Below are positions 22,800 through 34,972 of a stretch of 64,000 nucleotides of DNA, one piece after another. Within the stretch, counting starts at the first letter, position 1. Every line of letters begins with the position of its first letter. Made by a program: the position numbers and the translations under genes. The notes beneath the pieces are model-generated. The model saw only the letters and a list, made by a program, of their open reading frames with translations. It did no database searches and was not told the origin of the DNA. This DNA is from Isoetes taiwanensis (lineage: Eukaryota > Streptophyta > Lycopodiopsida > Isoetales > Isoetaceae): positions 122,001-186,000 of the forward strand of contig JAJEKV010000308.1 of assembly GCA_021234155.1 (NCBI GenBank), given 5' to 3'.

Positions 22800-25700
22800 T
22801 GGGATTTTTCACCCGAAAAGTCCTAAACTAAACAAAATTGGGAAAACCCTATCATCTTTGCTACTCGCCCTTTACTCACGGGGGCACTCCACTTTCGGAG
22901 GATCGCGGAAGCCCACAGTGCGACCACTCGGTGAGCGATCACCTCCCGGCGTCGAGTTTATCTCGGGGTTGGCGGCCGGTGCCTCCAACCAAGGATCCAT
23001 AGGGATCCGGCGATTCCCCGAGCGCCCGCGGTCGGCGTCGTCCATCTTGCATGTAATCCGGTCAGCGGAAGCTCACCGGGACATTATCGAGTTCTCCATC
23101 TTCCGCAATTTTGGTTCTTCTCGGCGAACCCAACTTCCAATTTATAGGCGAATACCAACCCTAGCGGTTTGTTCACGAAAGGTCACCTCCCGGATATTAG
23201 TAATCATTCCCCAGCGATATTTTTGTACGCAAACTTTTCGACTCCTCTTTTTAATATTCGACAAGCGCCCGGCCCGGTTAATACCGTCCGCCATTAAAGT
23301 TTTATTCTCCCCCGGGAACTCTCCGCATCTTGGTGCGAAGGTGTCTCTTGAGATTCTCAATCGTCCGCGATCTTTTCGACGCGTGTCTCCCGACTCAAAA
23401 AAAAAAAAAAAAAAAAAAAAGTCACTTCCACTCCTCACTTTTCACTCATACTCCACTCCGTCCTTCCGAGGCCGTTACTCCGCGACCTCGACCTTCAAGA
23501 TGGCTTCTACCTCCAAGAACTCAACACTCAAGCATTTGCACCAATGGATCGGCGCCAATTGAAAATATCAAGTTCGTTTCTTCATCACGCACCGGCTCCC
23601 ACATCGGCATCACCTATAACCTCTGGTGAGTTCGGATTGTTTCATTTTACGCAGCGGGGAACTCCGGCTCCCAACAAGAACAAATTACGACAATTTGTGG
23701 CTAACTTTGGTGAAGGCGAGAAGATGGATATGCCTCCCAAGTCGATGGAAACCCTATACTCCTAAACCCTCAAACCATAGCCTCTGCCTTTTCTCTACCC
23801 AATCAGCCCAATGCCTTGTCTTACCTTGACATTGGTAAATATGATATTTCAAATTACGCTCTATTCCTTATAATCTTTGCACAAACCAAGTTGTCCACCT
23901 TTCCAAAGCAACATGATGCCTTTACCAAGTTTCTTTGGAGGAAATTTTTGGGTTACTCCATGAAGAATACCTCTATTAACGATGTTTTCTACCATCGTAC
24001 TATATCCTCACCACACACCGAAACAATCAATTGGACTCAACTCTGTATCGAGGAGATTTCAGCGGGAACTTGGCGATTTCGGAAAAATCCTAACTCTTCC
24101 TCGGGTGCCCCATGGGAGCCCACTTCGGGCTTTCATTAATCATCGGACCCCCATGGCGCCATCATGCCCCTTCTCCACCAAGCCAACATCGACCTTATTG
24201 ATGCTTTGAAAGGTCTTCAACCAAACTCTCCTCCTTCGGCACCGTCAATCACCGTCGACCAACTCGGGCGAAATATTTCACAACCACCGTCTCCACCTCT
24301 GTAAATTCCAATTCTCTAAAACCTATTCCTTACGTTGATAACCAACCACGGAACAACCACCCGGTTAACCTTGTGCAACAATTCCACTTCCGGACTCAGC
24401 GGCACCGGCAAAAACAACGGCGGCGACACAACAAAACTCCCATTGATCTCACGCAGTACTCACAAGGACACTCCACGGCAATGACCAAGGATCTATAAAC
24501 AAGGGTGGCGGATCAAAGCCATCCCATCCACCTCCTCACCGCGGTGGATACCTACGATGAAGCTGTCCTCGGCTGCCTTGATGCCCTCCGTGATCATCAC
24601 GGGAACTTCATAGCGACCACCCGGGGCCGCGACCGCGAGTCCGTGGACCAACTCAAGCGAAGTCATCCTGCCCGATTTGGCCGATTTGTGAGGCGAGAGA
24701 AGAAGCCTTGCACAATCAATTCATGATCCATCGAGAAACCCTTCATCAATCGGCAAATTGTCAAGGAACTCAAGGAGTCCCTCAAACAAAAGCGACACCA
24801 AGTACGATCTTGAGACCGCGCTACAACAATGCGGTGCGTCGCGAATAATGCTACTCGGCCGAGAAACGGCACGCCGTGACCAACTTGATACTTGAGTCCA
24901 AGGTCCGCGACTTTGAAACCACCTTGCGAGAATAAGGATGCTCACATCGCATCTCTCCAAGGCAAGTTAGACCAGCTCACGGCAACACTGCTGCTGCGGA
25001 TGCTCTTGAAATAGCTGCACTCAAAAGCGGACTTGCAAGCCACTCGGAGCTTCAAGCTCCTCGATTCCCAACTTCTCAGGCAAGTCCAGACACCTCACCG
25101 CATAAAGTCCGCGAGGCTGCGGACCGGTCTCTCAGAGCAACAAGATATCATTCGCGGTTACAAGATACGCTTTCCGATAGGCGGCCGGGCGGCCGGATGA
25201 TGCGAAGAAAAGCGGGAACAAACCTATCGGCTTGCTTCTACTATTCCCCTGGACTATCGAAGCCCCGGCCGGTTACCATGACTATGTGCAAGCAAGGAAA
25301 AACACTTTTCTTTTATTACGGGTGAGAAACAAGGGTGATACCACAAGTCCCGGGCGTAGGCGATATCGAGCGACAATGGCCCTTCATAATACGTCCATGA
25401 GCGAGGCACACTTTGTGCTCTCGTCAATTTTGATATCCTACGGGTTGCGGATCTCGACCATTTCTCTCCGGCACCATAGCCCCCGGCTTATGTCATGCCG
25501 CGACTTCTACGGCACATGTTACTTTCGGGCTCATCACGGATAAGCATGGCGAGAACTTTAAAGGAGATACAGTGGCGGGTTCTTTTGACCAAGAAGAACA
25601 AGTACCTCCAAGACACAAAATTTCTGCAAGCTGTTACCTCGAATACATGCCTCTTCTGAGAGAAAGAAGTGGAGCTATGGCTAGCTGAACTTGGCGCGCT

Positions 25701-26600
25701 CGCCGGACACTATACAACTCGAACAAGAACTTGACCTTGCGGTTGTTCTTACAACATTATGCTTCCTTGCCACGGATGCACTGCGGGCTGAAGCGAGCGT
25801 CCTCCACGATGAGTGGGACCACGTACTGTGACGACACATGTACATTCCGGTGCATGGGAGGCGGTTACCAAACGACTACGAGAAGATATTATTGGAATTC
25901 CAAAAACGGTGCGGGATGGCCGGCACCAACCCCCAAACAAGGAGTACACTAGCAAGCTTTGGATGCCCACCTCGATCAAGGTCAATTCCCGGCATGGAGA
26001 CAAAATTACGGACTCTGAAGTCAAAGAACATGCGGATTGGACACCGCGGCAATTGCGGCGGACAAAGCGTTGGGACCCGCTTCATCATGACGCAAATGGC
26101 GTGAGGATGAAACTTTGGACAACACCAACAAGCTGGATATACATGCCCAATGCGTGTTAGGTGGAAGGCGCCCGAATGCAATTTCGGTCTTGTAACCTTC
26201 CTTGCCAAGGCCAAAACTTCAGCTGATCCATCGTATTTCGACAAAGCGAGTGCATGCGGCACTCATGACCATACTCGGGTATGCGAGAAGCGCCAAGTGC
26301 GGATCCATTTTGCAACCCCAATGCAAATCTTTGGAAAGTTCGGGTTGGACCTTGTCTTATACATGGAGATCACAAATCTTCCATCGAGATCCCGCCATAT
26401 TTGGAGAACATGATTTCGAAGGCTTTCTCATAGGAGCGGCCCGAATGTTTGGCATCGGGACTCAAGCAAATCTGGAAAAGAGGCGAACAACACTTTCGGT
26501 GAATACGATGGTGAGCCTCCCTCATCTCTATGTTCAAGATCGGAAAGAGGGCGAGGATTCCCACCCGAATTCATGCCCCCCTTTTCTAGCCAATAAGTGT
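22800..26600 (+). other. extra 3' region of element A, unknown ORFs
   Basis: About 3.8 kb lies between the integrase end and the 3' LTR, longer than a standard 3' UTR. It contains an A-homopolymer at about 23,398-23,420, a plausible start at 23,501 (MASTSKNSTLKHLHQWIGAN then stop), a charged, probably coiled-coil stretch at 24,505-25,120 (frames with DQLKRSHPARFGRFVRREKK and ALEIAALKSGL-like heptads) and a second patch at 25,740-26,160 (LDLAVVLTTLCFLATDALRA; RRLPNDYEKILLEFQKRCG). Each is frame-broken. It may be an accessory ORF as in some Tat/Ogre-type elements or captured host sequence. I recognise no family. Confidence 0.45.
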
Positions 26601-26604
26601 AGTT

Positions 26605-26614
26605 TGGTAGGGAG
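26605..26614 (+). promoter_or_regulatory. polypurine tract
   Basis: The purine-rich GGTAGGGAG directly abuts the 3' LTR start, the position where plus-strand DNA synthesis is primed. Confidence 0.6.
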
Positions 26615-27220
26615 TGTTAGCCTGTGCTGGCGGAACCTGCAGTCTATACTTGCTGCATGAGGCGAGGCCCCAGCGGCCCACGGTGTCCAAGAAGAGGGGG
26701 TCCACAAAGGCCACTGGCCGGGTCAAAGCTCCTCAAGCGAAGACCCAAAGGTAGGACCCGGGCGGGCCACTACTTGTCTGATTGCTTGCGGTAGCGGACG
26801 GCTCGATTCTGTTCGAGTGCCCAAGTAGTGGAGCCGCAGCGTTGTCATGATGAGGATCAGATTCAGGGCCGTAGGCCACTCAGGTGTTCCTATATATTGT
26901 AGCATTTTTGCTCCTTCAAAAAAGGGTTTGAGTGTTCTTTTGTGTGTGTCCTCTGAGCGGACATCTTTTGGTGCTTTGTTGTGCGCTCTTTTGAGCCTTC
27001 ATTGTGCACTTGTTTTGATCAATGGATTGCCGTGTTCTCCACAAGTGTCTTGTGTGTTTCATTGTGTATTGCAATTGCTGTTTTATCTGAGTTTTTCTTG
27101 TTCTTTCCTCTGTTAACAAAAATCCCGCGTGACAAGAGTGTCTCAGGATTTGCCCTGCCGGACTTCACGGATCTCACAGAGATCTGTCCCTCAGGCGATC
27201 CCGAGCCCGGACCCCAAACA
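26615..27220 (+). repeat. 3' LTR of element A (606 bp)
   Basis: Begins TGTTAGCCT and ends GGACCCCAAACA. It matches 16,225-16,833 over its whole length, nearly identically in the last two thirds and with many short indels in the GC-rich first third. Confidence 0.93.
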
Positions 27221-27354
27221 CAACTCTTGCAACAAAAATGCTTTATTGGAGAAATAACCTACAACTTACACAACTGCTACAAAAGTACAACTCTTGCAAC
27301 AGAAATGCTTTATTGAAGAAATAACCTACAACTTATACAACTGCTAGAAATCGC
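27221..27354. repeat. two-copy 67-bp tandem repeat at insertion site
   Basis: Units starting CAACTCTTGCAAC at 27,221 and 27,288 each contain AAATGCTTTATTG and AAATAACCTACAACTT. The first five bases of the first unit are the right-hand CAACT duplication of element A, so the element landed at the edge of this repeat. Confidence 0.85.
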
Positions 27355-28785
27355 AAAGGATATTAGCTTGAAAACACTCAAAGTGCTTTAAGCAAGAAAA
27401 TTCTTATGTGACAAACCCTTCTTTCCAATGTCATACACCTACTCAGAACAGCTCATGTACCAACTCTACCCCATCACCAAGGTACTTCTGGAAAAGTTGT
27501 TGAAAAGTTGCAGAATTTGCAACGTACTTGAAATATAAAAGACGCATGTTACCTTCATATATATGAAGTTGGGGACATATTTAGCAGCAATACGAGTGAA
27601 CATCCAACTTGCTGTAAAAAAACAAGATTTTTCTCCAACGTAGTGTATATATGTCGACATGGGAATTACTGTTATGCAACGTAAATCATATAAGAATGGC
27701 AGAAATGTATTTGAAGAGACAATTGACTTCCTGCTCTTTCTTCTTGTTAGTCTCTTTCTTCTTGTTTATTTGGTTTGTGCAAGCTGCGTGTCTTACCTCT
27801 GTACCTGCACATTAAGAACATGACAAATTAGCGACAACAGAAATGGCAAAAAGTACAAATTTACAACGAGATCTTTACATGCCTGTAGCTTTATGCGGAA
27901 GATTGTGTTGCTAAGTTAATTGTTGGGTCTATGGATGCAAGTTGTAAAGGCATTTGGAGGTGGTTGAAAATCGACAATGCTGCCTCCTCCTATGCCTCTT
28001 CATTACTCTTCTATGCAATCGTAGGATTGGGTTTTCGTTAATGCAATGAAAAAGGCTGCAATATCAAGAAACTTGGATTCTATCAAGCAATAATAATGTT
28101 GATTAACACGATCTTTATGTAAAACATAAATGCTCGCTCATTTTCCCAACTCTTGGTGACGTTTCCAAGAGGAATGAGGGCCAAAATAATTGGCATAGGA
28201 ACATGCAACATCAAGTTCTTGGCACTCCAACAGGTTACTTGACATCCCTAAAAGTGCATCAATCGGGTGTGCTTCTCGTAGGTATCATTACGCTCTATAA
28301 AGGCTTGCTACAACCTAAAGAAAATATTAAAAACACTTAGTTAGCACAAAATGGTTTGCATATAGCAAGGCGGTTAAAAAAAGCCTTGGTGACCTTCTTT
28401 GTGATATCTTGGCTTCCCCATGCATATATTGTTAGCGAGACACGTATGAAAAAGGAACATGATCAACTTAAAAAAGTACTCATCTCTTCCTAATTAAGGG
28501 AGGATTCTTTCTTACAAAATCAGTCCTTTGTGCATGTTCTTTTCCATTATTAAATGCACTTTTCCTGCAAAACAAAGGAAGTTACCTCTTCTTGCTTGGA
28601 TGTTGCCTCTGGTTGACTTCAAAAAACTTTCCATGTTACAGCTTAAACAAAGGTGCATGCTCAAATTGGCAATGTATAACAACAAAGACTACACCAGACA
28701 TACATAGGCAAGATTCCGTAAGGCAGCAGAGAAGTTTAGCATAACTTGCAAATGCGAGCTCTATCCTTGCAGCAAGAGCATCTGT
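27355..28785. other. intergenic, no supported gene
   Basis: AT-rich sequence with scattered short frames and no recognised motif or convincing splice pairs. It ends where the truncated LINE begins. Confidence 0.45.
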
Positions 28786-28799
28786 TGAAAAGCTCAAGG

Positions 28800-29270
28800 A
28801 GTCATCCTATAGTTCCCTGGATCCTGTCTGCTTCATGCCTTATGTAGGGGTATGACTCTATTGTATGTCCATCTATCTGGAAGCCCTGTATGTATGATGC
28901 CGTTGAAAATGTCTGTGACCTGTTTACCGATTTCTATCTCAGCACACTTCAGCAATTCCACGGTCAGGCCATATAGATCCGGTGCTTTATGGTTAGCCAT
29001 CCTGTTTAGGACTACCATTACTTCTGACATGTTGAAGCATGGTTTGTCCAAATCCTGCATTATTGGTATTGGTACTGGGGGTGCCCCTGTCTTATACAAT
29101 TTATCCAAGTAATTCTCCCATCCCACTGTTCCAATACCATCTTGTTCATTCCTCGCTTTCATATTGTTGTCCCCTCCCTTCTGTTTGAGTCCCCTCCAAA
29201 ATCTTCGGGGCTGTTTCTTCAACAATCTTCCCATATACCATTAGTCTTTGTAGCGGGGTTATTATCTGGA
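28800..29270 (-). pseudogene. LINE reverse transcriptase, blocks 0-1 only
   Basis: The minus frame contains FNMSEVMVVLNRMANHKAPD, YGLTVELLKCAEIEIGKQVT and GLPDRWTYNRVIPLHKA, followed by a stop and then RQDPGNYR in the same frame. This is the classic EV..A+..M...KAPG.DG+..E+LK ... +P..W....+.PL.K......NYR signature of LINE RTs. The YxDD block is absent because the element ends here. Confidence 0.85.
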
Positions 29271-29299
29271 TTTTTTCTTTAGTAATCTTATGTATCTTT

Positions 29300-30440
29300 G
29301 CCTTTTTCATACGGTATGTCTCCTTTCCTCTGTGTCCTTTTGTTTTCCTTTTTTGCTCTCTACACTCGTCATCATACCATACTGATGTTCTGAATGCCCT
29401 GTTCTTTCTGGTTTTAATCCTTTTCCCAAACACCTCTGTTGTTACTCTTACCATGATGTCATTGAGGGTGTTTCCATTGTCATTCGCATTGTGTTTCCCC
29501 CAATCCCATTTTCCCATTTCCTCCCTGACTGTGTGTATGAATGTATCTGCGTATTTCTCCTGGAATTGGATCCTCATTCTGTCTTTCTTATCCTCCTTTC
29601 TCCCTGTGCTATCAATCTGTGGTGTCCCAATTATTACGATTGTTAACAGTGGGTCTATGACTTTCCCTTTTCGGTCGGCCATTCACGTAGCATTAGTCCT
29701 TCTATTCTTCCCTCTTTGCTTGGTGGATTTCAAGATTACATAATCTACTATGCTCTTACCATGTGCATTACGGCTTGTAAAACCCCACGATCCCCTCCAT
29801 TTCTTTACTCCATTAGCTATGATCATTCACATTGCGGTGCGAGACTTCCGTGATAATTCACCTCTAGCATTGACCTACGCCTTATCCCTCTGTATATCTC
29901 TCGCCATTCACGTGCTCTTGCATTATCGTTATCGACCATCCTTCTCCTCTATTTTTGTGCTTTGTGCCTGTTCTGTCTGGTTACGGCATTTAAGTCTCCT
30001 ACTAGTATCATTGGTCCATGTTCTTTCCATTTCATTATATTTTCCCTAAGTCCGACAATTCTAGCTTATCCTTTGTTTGGCGGATAATATGTAATTATCG
30101 AGAAATACTTCTTGTTTGTTTTTCAATTGGATATTCAAGACCATATATCTTTTATTGATATCGAGAGTGTAACATACATGCCTTTGATTAACTATACTAT
30201 TCTTTACATAACATGCGGACTGCACTTCCCTCCTATCTTGAAATCTTTGTCTTTCCGGCCGTTGCAATTTGGTATCCTTCTTCCTCTGGCAGCCTTTTGA
30301 CGTTATGCTCCCAAGTCTCTGCCAAGCATATTATGTTGCAGCCGTGGGCACCTTCTAGTCTTTCTCCATCATCCCACGGGTACCCGGTACAGTTCCAGTA
30401 CCATAGTGTCAGCGTCTTTTCCCCCGAGGTTGCTCCTTCG
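29300..30440 (-). pseudogene. LINE APE-type endonuclease
   Basis: Ordered endonuclease motifs are readable on the minus strand: WYWNCTGYPW near 30,380-30,410, CNIICLAETWE at 30,308-30,340 (catalytic Glu), GPMILVGDLNAVTRQNR at about 29,975-30,025 (the GDxN motif) and AHGKSIVDYVI at 29,738-29,769. The terminal SDH motif appears altered (VIDPLL). The following segment to 29,146 is charged (RTSVWYDDECREQKRKTKG), typical of the EN-RT linker. It would nick target DNA to prime reverse transcription. Confidence 0.8.
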
Positions 30441-30589
30441 GGGTCTCCATGTTTTCTGCACCATTGCCTGTTCTTCTTGGTCTTCCTCTGGTCTTCATTG
30501 TCGGGGTTGGCCCCCCGAACCCTGCTTGTGTTGTTCGGTCTTCGCTTCCCCCGCTTCCATTTCTTCCTGTTACTCTGTTCTGGTTCCCT

Positions 30590-31480
30590 TCTAACGGATC
30601 GCCCTCAGTGCTCCCCCCTGCAATCTGTTCTCCTGCCCCTGTTGTATTGCCTTCAGGGGATGTATGTTTTCCTTTTCTGCTTCCGTTGATTTTGCTATCC
30701 CCTGCATCCCCATTGTCTGTTCTTGCGGTTGGGTCGCTTGTTCTCTTACTCTCTTGTGGAGGTAGACCTTGCCATTCTTGACCCCCGCCTGTGTCCCTGC
30801 TTGGTTCAGCTCCCTGGCTTTGGCTAATTCCATGTGTAGCCCTTGTCGCTGCATCACCGTTAAGGACTCACGGTACTTTGATTCCATTCCTCAATCACGG
30901 ATCCCATCAGCGAGGATTCTTTCTTTGGTTGCCATGTCTCTCGATTATCGGGTTTATATGCCTCGATCTCCCCCTCCTCGGCTTTATTTGTATAGCCTTG
31001 GCGATGGCGGCTCTGTGTTCCTTGAACCTTTGTCTCTAACTATACTGCGATAACTTCGATATATATCCTCATTAGGTCTCTCCGCTATCCCAATTAGCCC
31101 TAACATCATGCTTAATTTTACTTTGCTCCTCATATTCCATTAAATGTGGCTTTATCCTATCAAATGATTCCCATGTATCCGGCTCAACATTTGATTTCTC
31201 TAATTCAACCAACCTTTGTAGGATCTTTGCTTTCTCCTCTTTGATCTCGTTCATTCTGCGCTGCATTTCCTCGTTCGTCTTCTCCACCCCTCCTACTCTC
31301 ACGTCCATGCTAGTGATGGCTGGTTTATTCTTGTTGCCGCGTTTACGCGGTAGCGTTGAGTGCATCAAGTTTGGGATCTTTGATTCTACTTTGCTTGTCC
31401 ATCGTGCTAGAAATCCCTAAGGTCTGTTGGCTTCTTGGCTCTTGCTGCATCGCTCTCCTCTGTCTTTGTTGTTGATGATA
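30590..31480 (-). pseudogene. LINE N-terminal charged/coiled-coil region
   Basis: Minus frames at 31,072-31,368 contain a strong coiled coil (KTNEEMQRRMNEIKEEKAKI then LQRLVELEKSN) and a basic start (LPRKRGNKNKPAITSMDVRV). 30,591-30,887 contains further charged sequence with a Glu/Gln-rich end. This could be ORF1 or the N-terminal extension of ORF2. No zinc knuckle is visible in this part. Confidence 0.5.
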
Positions 31481-31869
31481 CTGTCGGCCATAGCTCTTGT
31501 TTGCAAAAAAGCTCTGTGGTGACTTTTGGGCAGTGCGCTCGTACTAGACTCTCTCCTGTAAGGTAGTCGTGGTGCCTCCTTAGGACTATATATCTCCTTC
31601 TTCTAAACAGTATTTTTATTTAAAATTACCATTTTAATTTGAATTTCAAAATGTCCGTAATTATTCATGATCTCTTTTTATTGTTATTCAATATTCTTAT
31701 GCGTTTGCGGGGTTGATCCTTTTCGGGGGCGATTAGTTTGGTAGTTGCTTACGTATTGATTATGTATTTTCGTGCGATATTCCGTCCTTTCAGGTATACG
31801 TATACGTATCTCCGTAATTACGTAATTAGTGCATTTACGTATTTACGTACATGCATCATTTTGGTGATC

Positions 31870-32330
31870 TGAAACCATTTGGGGGCCGTGCCCGCGTTAT
31901 CCTGGTCTATGGCGGGGTTAAACCCCTCAGTCCATAATCTGCCCCCCTTGTCCAGGCGTGTCGTGTAATTTCGATTTACATGAGGTATTCTTCATACCCC
32001 GCTATAAGCCATATGTTGCTCTCCAGATGTTAACGAGTTTTTAGTGGTCCGGGTTACCAGTTGGTGGGTCTAGCCCTTGCTATCCTGGTGTACGGTGGAG
32101 GCTTAGCCTCTCTGTCCCGTAACTTGCCCCGTCCACCTTTTACTCTGTGTCGGTAAAAACCGACAAATGAGGTATTCTTCATACCCGCTAAAGTCATATC
32201 TTTGTTCTCCAAATGTTGCTAAGAGTTTTTAGTGGTCGGGTTACCGGTTGGTGGGTCTAGCCCTCGCTATCACGGTGTCTGGCGGAGGCTTAGCCTCTCG
32301 TCCCGTAACCCGTCGTCGCCTTTTACTCAC
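31870..32330. repeat. about 187-bp tandem monomers 5' of LINE
   Basis: GAGGTATTCTTCATAC occurs at 31,982 and 32,169, and TTAGTGGTC followed by GGGTTACC occurs at 32,041 and 32,229, giving a period of 187-188 bp. A more diverged third partial unit lies at the start. Each unit carries a GGTCTAGCCCT...GGCTTAGCCTCT stretch. The array lies upstream of the LINE coding region in its orientation, like the promoter-bearing 5' monomers of some L1 elements. Confidence 0.75.
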
Positions 32331-33029
32331 GATGTTCTTTTTGTTCTTTGTCTTGTACCTTCTTTGTTCCGCTTTACCTTTCTGAGGCATCTGACATGGC
32401 ATAGTATCCTTGTCCTTAAACATATCACGTCACCTTCCATCCTATATTTCTCTTGGCTTCAACATGTTAAGCCACCCTTTTTGTTACGATTCGATCTTTT
32501 TGCGACATGGTCCATTCTTCTAATTTTGCCACATGATTGTTGGATTACGGTGTATTTCAAATAGTGTACAAAAGACATCGCCAATTCCCCAACCATTGTC
32601 ATGGAGCATAATGTTTTAGACTATAATCAATTTATCATACGCAGGCAATTCAGGTTATACAATGAAGCTACTTCACATTTGATAATCATAATTTTCGATT
32701 TACTATTCCGAATAAGTTCTCAAAACTGAGATACTACAATCGTGTACATATAATTGGGATATACTTAGCCAAGCCTGGAGCCTGGTATTTTCCTTCATCT
32801 AAGCAGTTATACTCAGCCACTGGCTGTTACATTTGTCCTTCTTTAATAATTGACAGGGATCGCATCTGAATCATACTCTAAGGAGAGGGTTGATTCAAGA
32901 GGAATCTGAGAAACAAAACAAGCGGTGATGGGAGACAAAACAAAAAAGAAAAAAAAGAACCAAAAACAACCTAAGGTTATGCCCTAACCACCTCGGACCT
33001 CATCCACTTTTCCCTTCATTCCGCCTTTC

Positions 33030-33885
33030 CCTCCATGCTTTTTCGCTTGGATCTACTTCTTTTGCTCCTTTCCCGTTGATGGCTCCCCAATGGTCTGAAC
33101 CTTTTCCAGGTTTCTATGGCAGTAAGCCTGGCATAAGAAATCAACCGGGTTCTTCTCGCAGCAGTAGATGCAGATTTTGCCATAGTCACCGACCAAGAGA
33201 TTATGCTAATATCTGGCAGATTTTTGTATCGCTGCATGCATTTGAAGCTTTGTTGAAACATTGCATCACTCTATCTAAATCTTGGTGCCACCTTTGTGTC
33301 ATTCTTATCAAGCGAGAACCCGAGCACTCCTAAAAGACCAAGGTTGTATCCGGCATCCTTCATCGACTGCGCATGGTGAATGCGGTCGCGGAACAAGCAA
33401 TGCACACGTCCACAGCTTATGCATGACCCTAAACCCTTATGCAAGCATATGCAATATGGATCACGAGATACACGGGGATTCAACTCTTCAAGATGCGGAT
33501 TTGTAAGGCCGCGGTAAGATTACCGCGGCACTCGATCTGGGACGTTTCCCTGGCGATTTCCTATCCCCATCTTCCTCTCGCGATCCTTTTCCCTTTATCC
33601 ATTGTGGCGAGAGATCTGTTGGTATGCGGCTGGAGTGCAGCGTTGCACTAAGGTATTTCGGGGAATTCACGAAGGCTGTGAGAACTTCGGGGCTTCGGTG
33701 AGCTTCACTCTTCACCTTCTTCTTATTATATCCTTTTAGGGTTCTGAAATCTGCGAATTCCAGCGTCTTTATTCGCCCGCCGGTCTTAATTCTTTGGTCT
33801 TGTCTTATCTGTCCTACTTCTTTCAGGTATCGTGTATCCGCCACACATGCGCTATCACATTTGCTCGACATTGGTACCATTCCTT
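33030..33885 (-). pseudogene. possible LINE ORF1-like zinc-knuckle protein
   Basis: Minus frames contain KDAGYNLGLLGVLGFSLDKN and CMQRYKNLPDISIISWS, and in a shifted frame a Cys-rich segment (ICIYCCEKNPVDFLCQAYC), as would fit a LINE or gag-like nucleic-acid-binding protein. A basic Ser/Arg/Lys-rich stretch at 33,488-33,880 precedes it. There are several frame changes. The link to the LINE at 28.8-31.5 kb is only by orientation and proximity. Confidence 0.3.
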
Positions 33886-33999
33886 CCTATCTCTGACCAT
33901 AATTATTTCCTCATTACTTCCCCTCCTCCTAGGTAAGGCTTGTAATGATTACTCAGGACCAATTTTGGTTGTGAATCCCCTACATTATAAATTATGATT

Positions 34000-34640
34000 C
34001 ACCTATTCTGGCGATTAAGCCCCAATTTGCCCGTTACCCCATCCTTTTATGATTCACACATTTATGTAACATTTTAAAATTACTTAATATTACTTTCTAG
34101 CCCCTTAATCGCTAGGATTTTAAGTTGAATTGAATTAAATATAATTAGGTTCGATGAGCTGGAACTGAATTAGCTTAAATTAAGTTAAATTAAATTAAAT
34201 TGAATTGTATTGTATACCGTCCTCCCCCCTTAATTTAAGTTAATTTAGATTAATTTAAATTAACTGCAGATCGTTCTAAAGGCTCTATATTTTGAATTCG
34301 CCGGAAGCCGGAGTCTCGTCCATCTTTCCTATATATTTCCCTGTAATTCCATGAACTAACAATTTTTCTTTTACGCCTCTGCCTCTGCCTCTATCATTGG
34401 ATCACAATGATACCCCTTGTTTCAATCTATTTCTTTACTTTGTTTCCCCATGATCATACCAAGACCTTCTGTGATACTCATATCTCGAAGATCAAAAACA
34501 TTTCTCCTAATCGACGTCACAATTCCGATCTAATATAATAATCCTATAATCTATAGATTTGTAATATCTATGATTGGACTTAGATACTTACGCCATCGGG
34601 TAGTCTCATTTGCCATAAGCCCATAAGCCCATAAGCCCTA
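34000..34640. other. AT-rich, TTAAATT-repeat region
   Basis: No gene. Positions 34,100-34,265 consist largely of variants of AAATTAAATT/TTAATTTAA, and 34,611-34,640 holds a CCATAAG microrepeat. Confidence 0.55.
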
Positions 34641-34650
34641 GGAATAAAAT

Positions 34651-34972
34651 ATCAATCAGATTTGCCATTACTTAATCTTAAACTATGCATTAGGATCATT
34701 ACTTAACTTTAATCTAGTCATTAAGATCTGCATGGTTCTAGGTTTATGCTGCTTTGCTTTACCAAGCTGAAACATTTCTAGATTCTACATGGCCTGGCTC
34801 CTTTGCTACGTCCTCATCTTGATAAAACTATCAATCAAATTTGTCATTACTTAACATTAAACTACATATTAGGATCATTACTTAACTTGAATCTACTCAT
34901 TAGAATCTGCATGGTTCTAGGTTTATACCTGCACTGCAACTGAAATATTTCCAGATTTCTACATGGCCTGGG
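34651..34972. repeat. diverged 179-bp tandem duplication
   Basis: A unit starting ATCAATCAGATTTG at 34,651 recurs at 34,830, and both units end in CTACATGGCCTGG (about 34,797 and 34,972). Scattered substitutions show it is not recent. The second unit runs into the FRIGIDA-like remnant. Confidence 0.75.

Larger units (their letters stand above)
16225..27220 (+). mobile_element. complete Ty3/gypsy element A (about 11 kb)
   Basis: Two LTRs that both begin TGTTAGCC and end CCCCAAACA bracket an internal region and are flanked by a CAACT duplication, so this is one full insertion. The internal order is gag with zinc knuckles, aspartic protease, reverse transcriptase, RNase H and integrase, which is the Ty3/gypsy order. 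About 4 kb of extra sequence follows integrase. No chromodomain is seen. Stops and frequent one-base shifts break every domain, so the copy is dead or the assembly here carries indel errors. The LTRs are clearly alike but differ by many short indels, mainly in the GC-rich first third. Element B (51,893 onward) belongs to the same broad family. Confidence 0.93.
28790..31480 (-). mobile_element. LINE (non-LTR retrotransposon), 3' truncated
   Basis: Reading from high to low coordinates: a charged coiled-coil segment, a Gln/Gly/Arg-rich linker, an APE-type endonuclease and the first blocks of a reverse transcriptase. The RT stops after block 1 near 28,790, so palm, thumb and the 3' tail are missing. 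That is the opposite of the usual 5' truncation and points to a later deletion or rearrangement. Stops and shifts interrupt the frames. Confidence 0.8.

Noticed and set aside
22858-23562. 234-codon frame after integrase in element A
   Set aside because: It runs through an A-homopolymer (poly-Lys) and a GC-rich untranslated-looking region. Only the end from 23,501 looks like a start of something.
30213-30781. Plus-strand hydrophobic frames of 158 and 110 codons resembling membrane proteins
   Set aside because: Antisense to the LINE endonuclease and its charged linker. Hydrophobicity is the complement of charged codons.
31800-31850. GTATACGTATACGTA palindromic run as a replication origin
   Set aside because: Short TACGTA microrepeat, no associated gene or conserved box.
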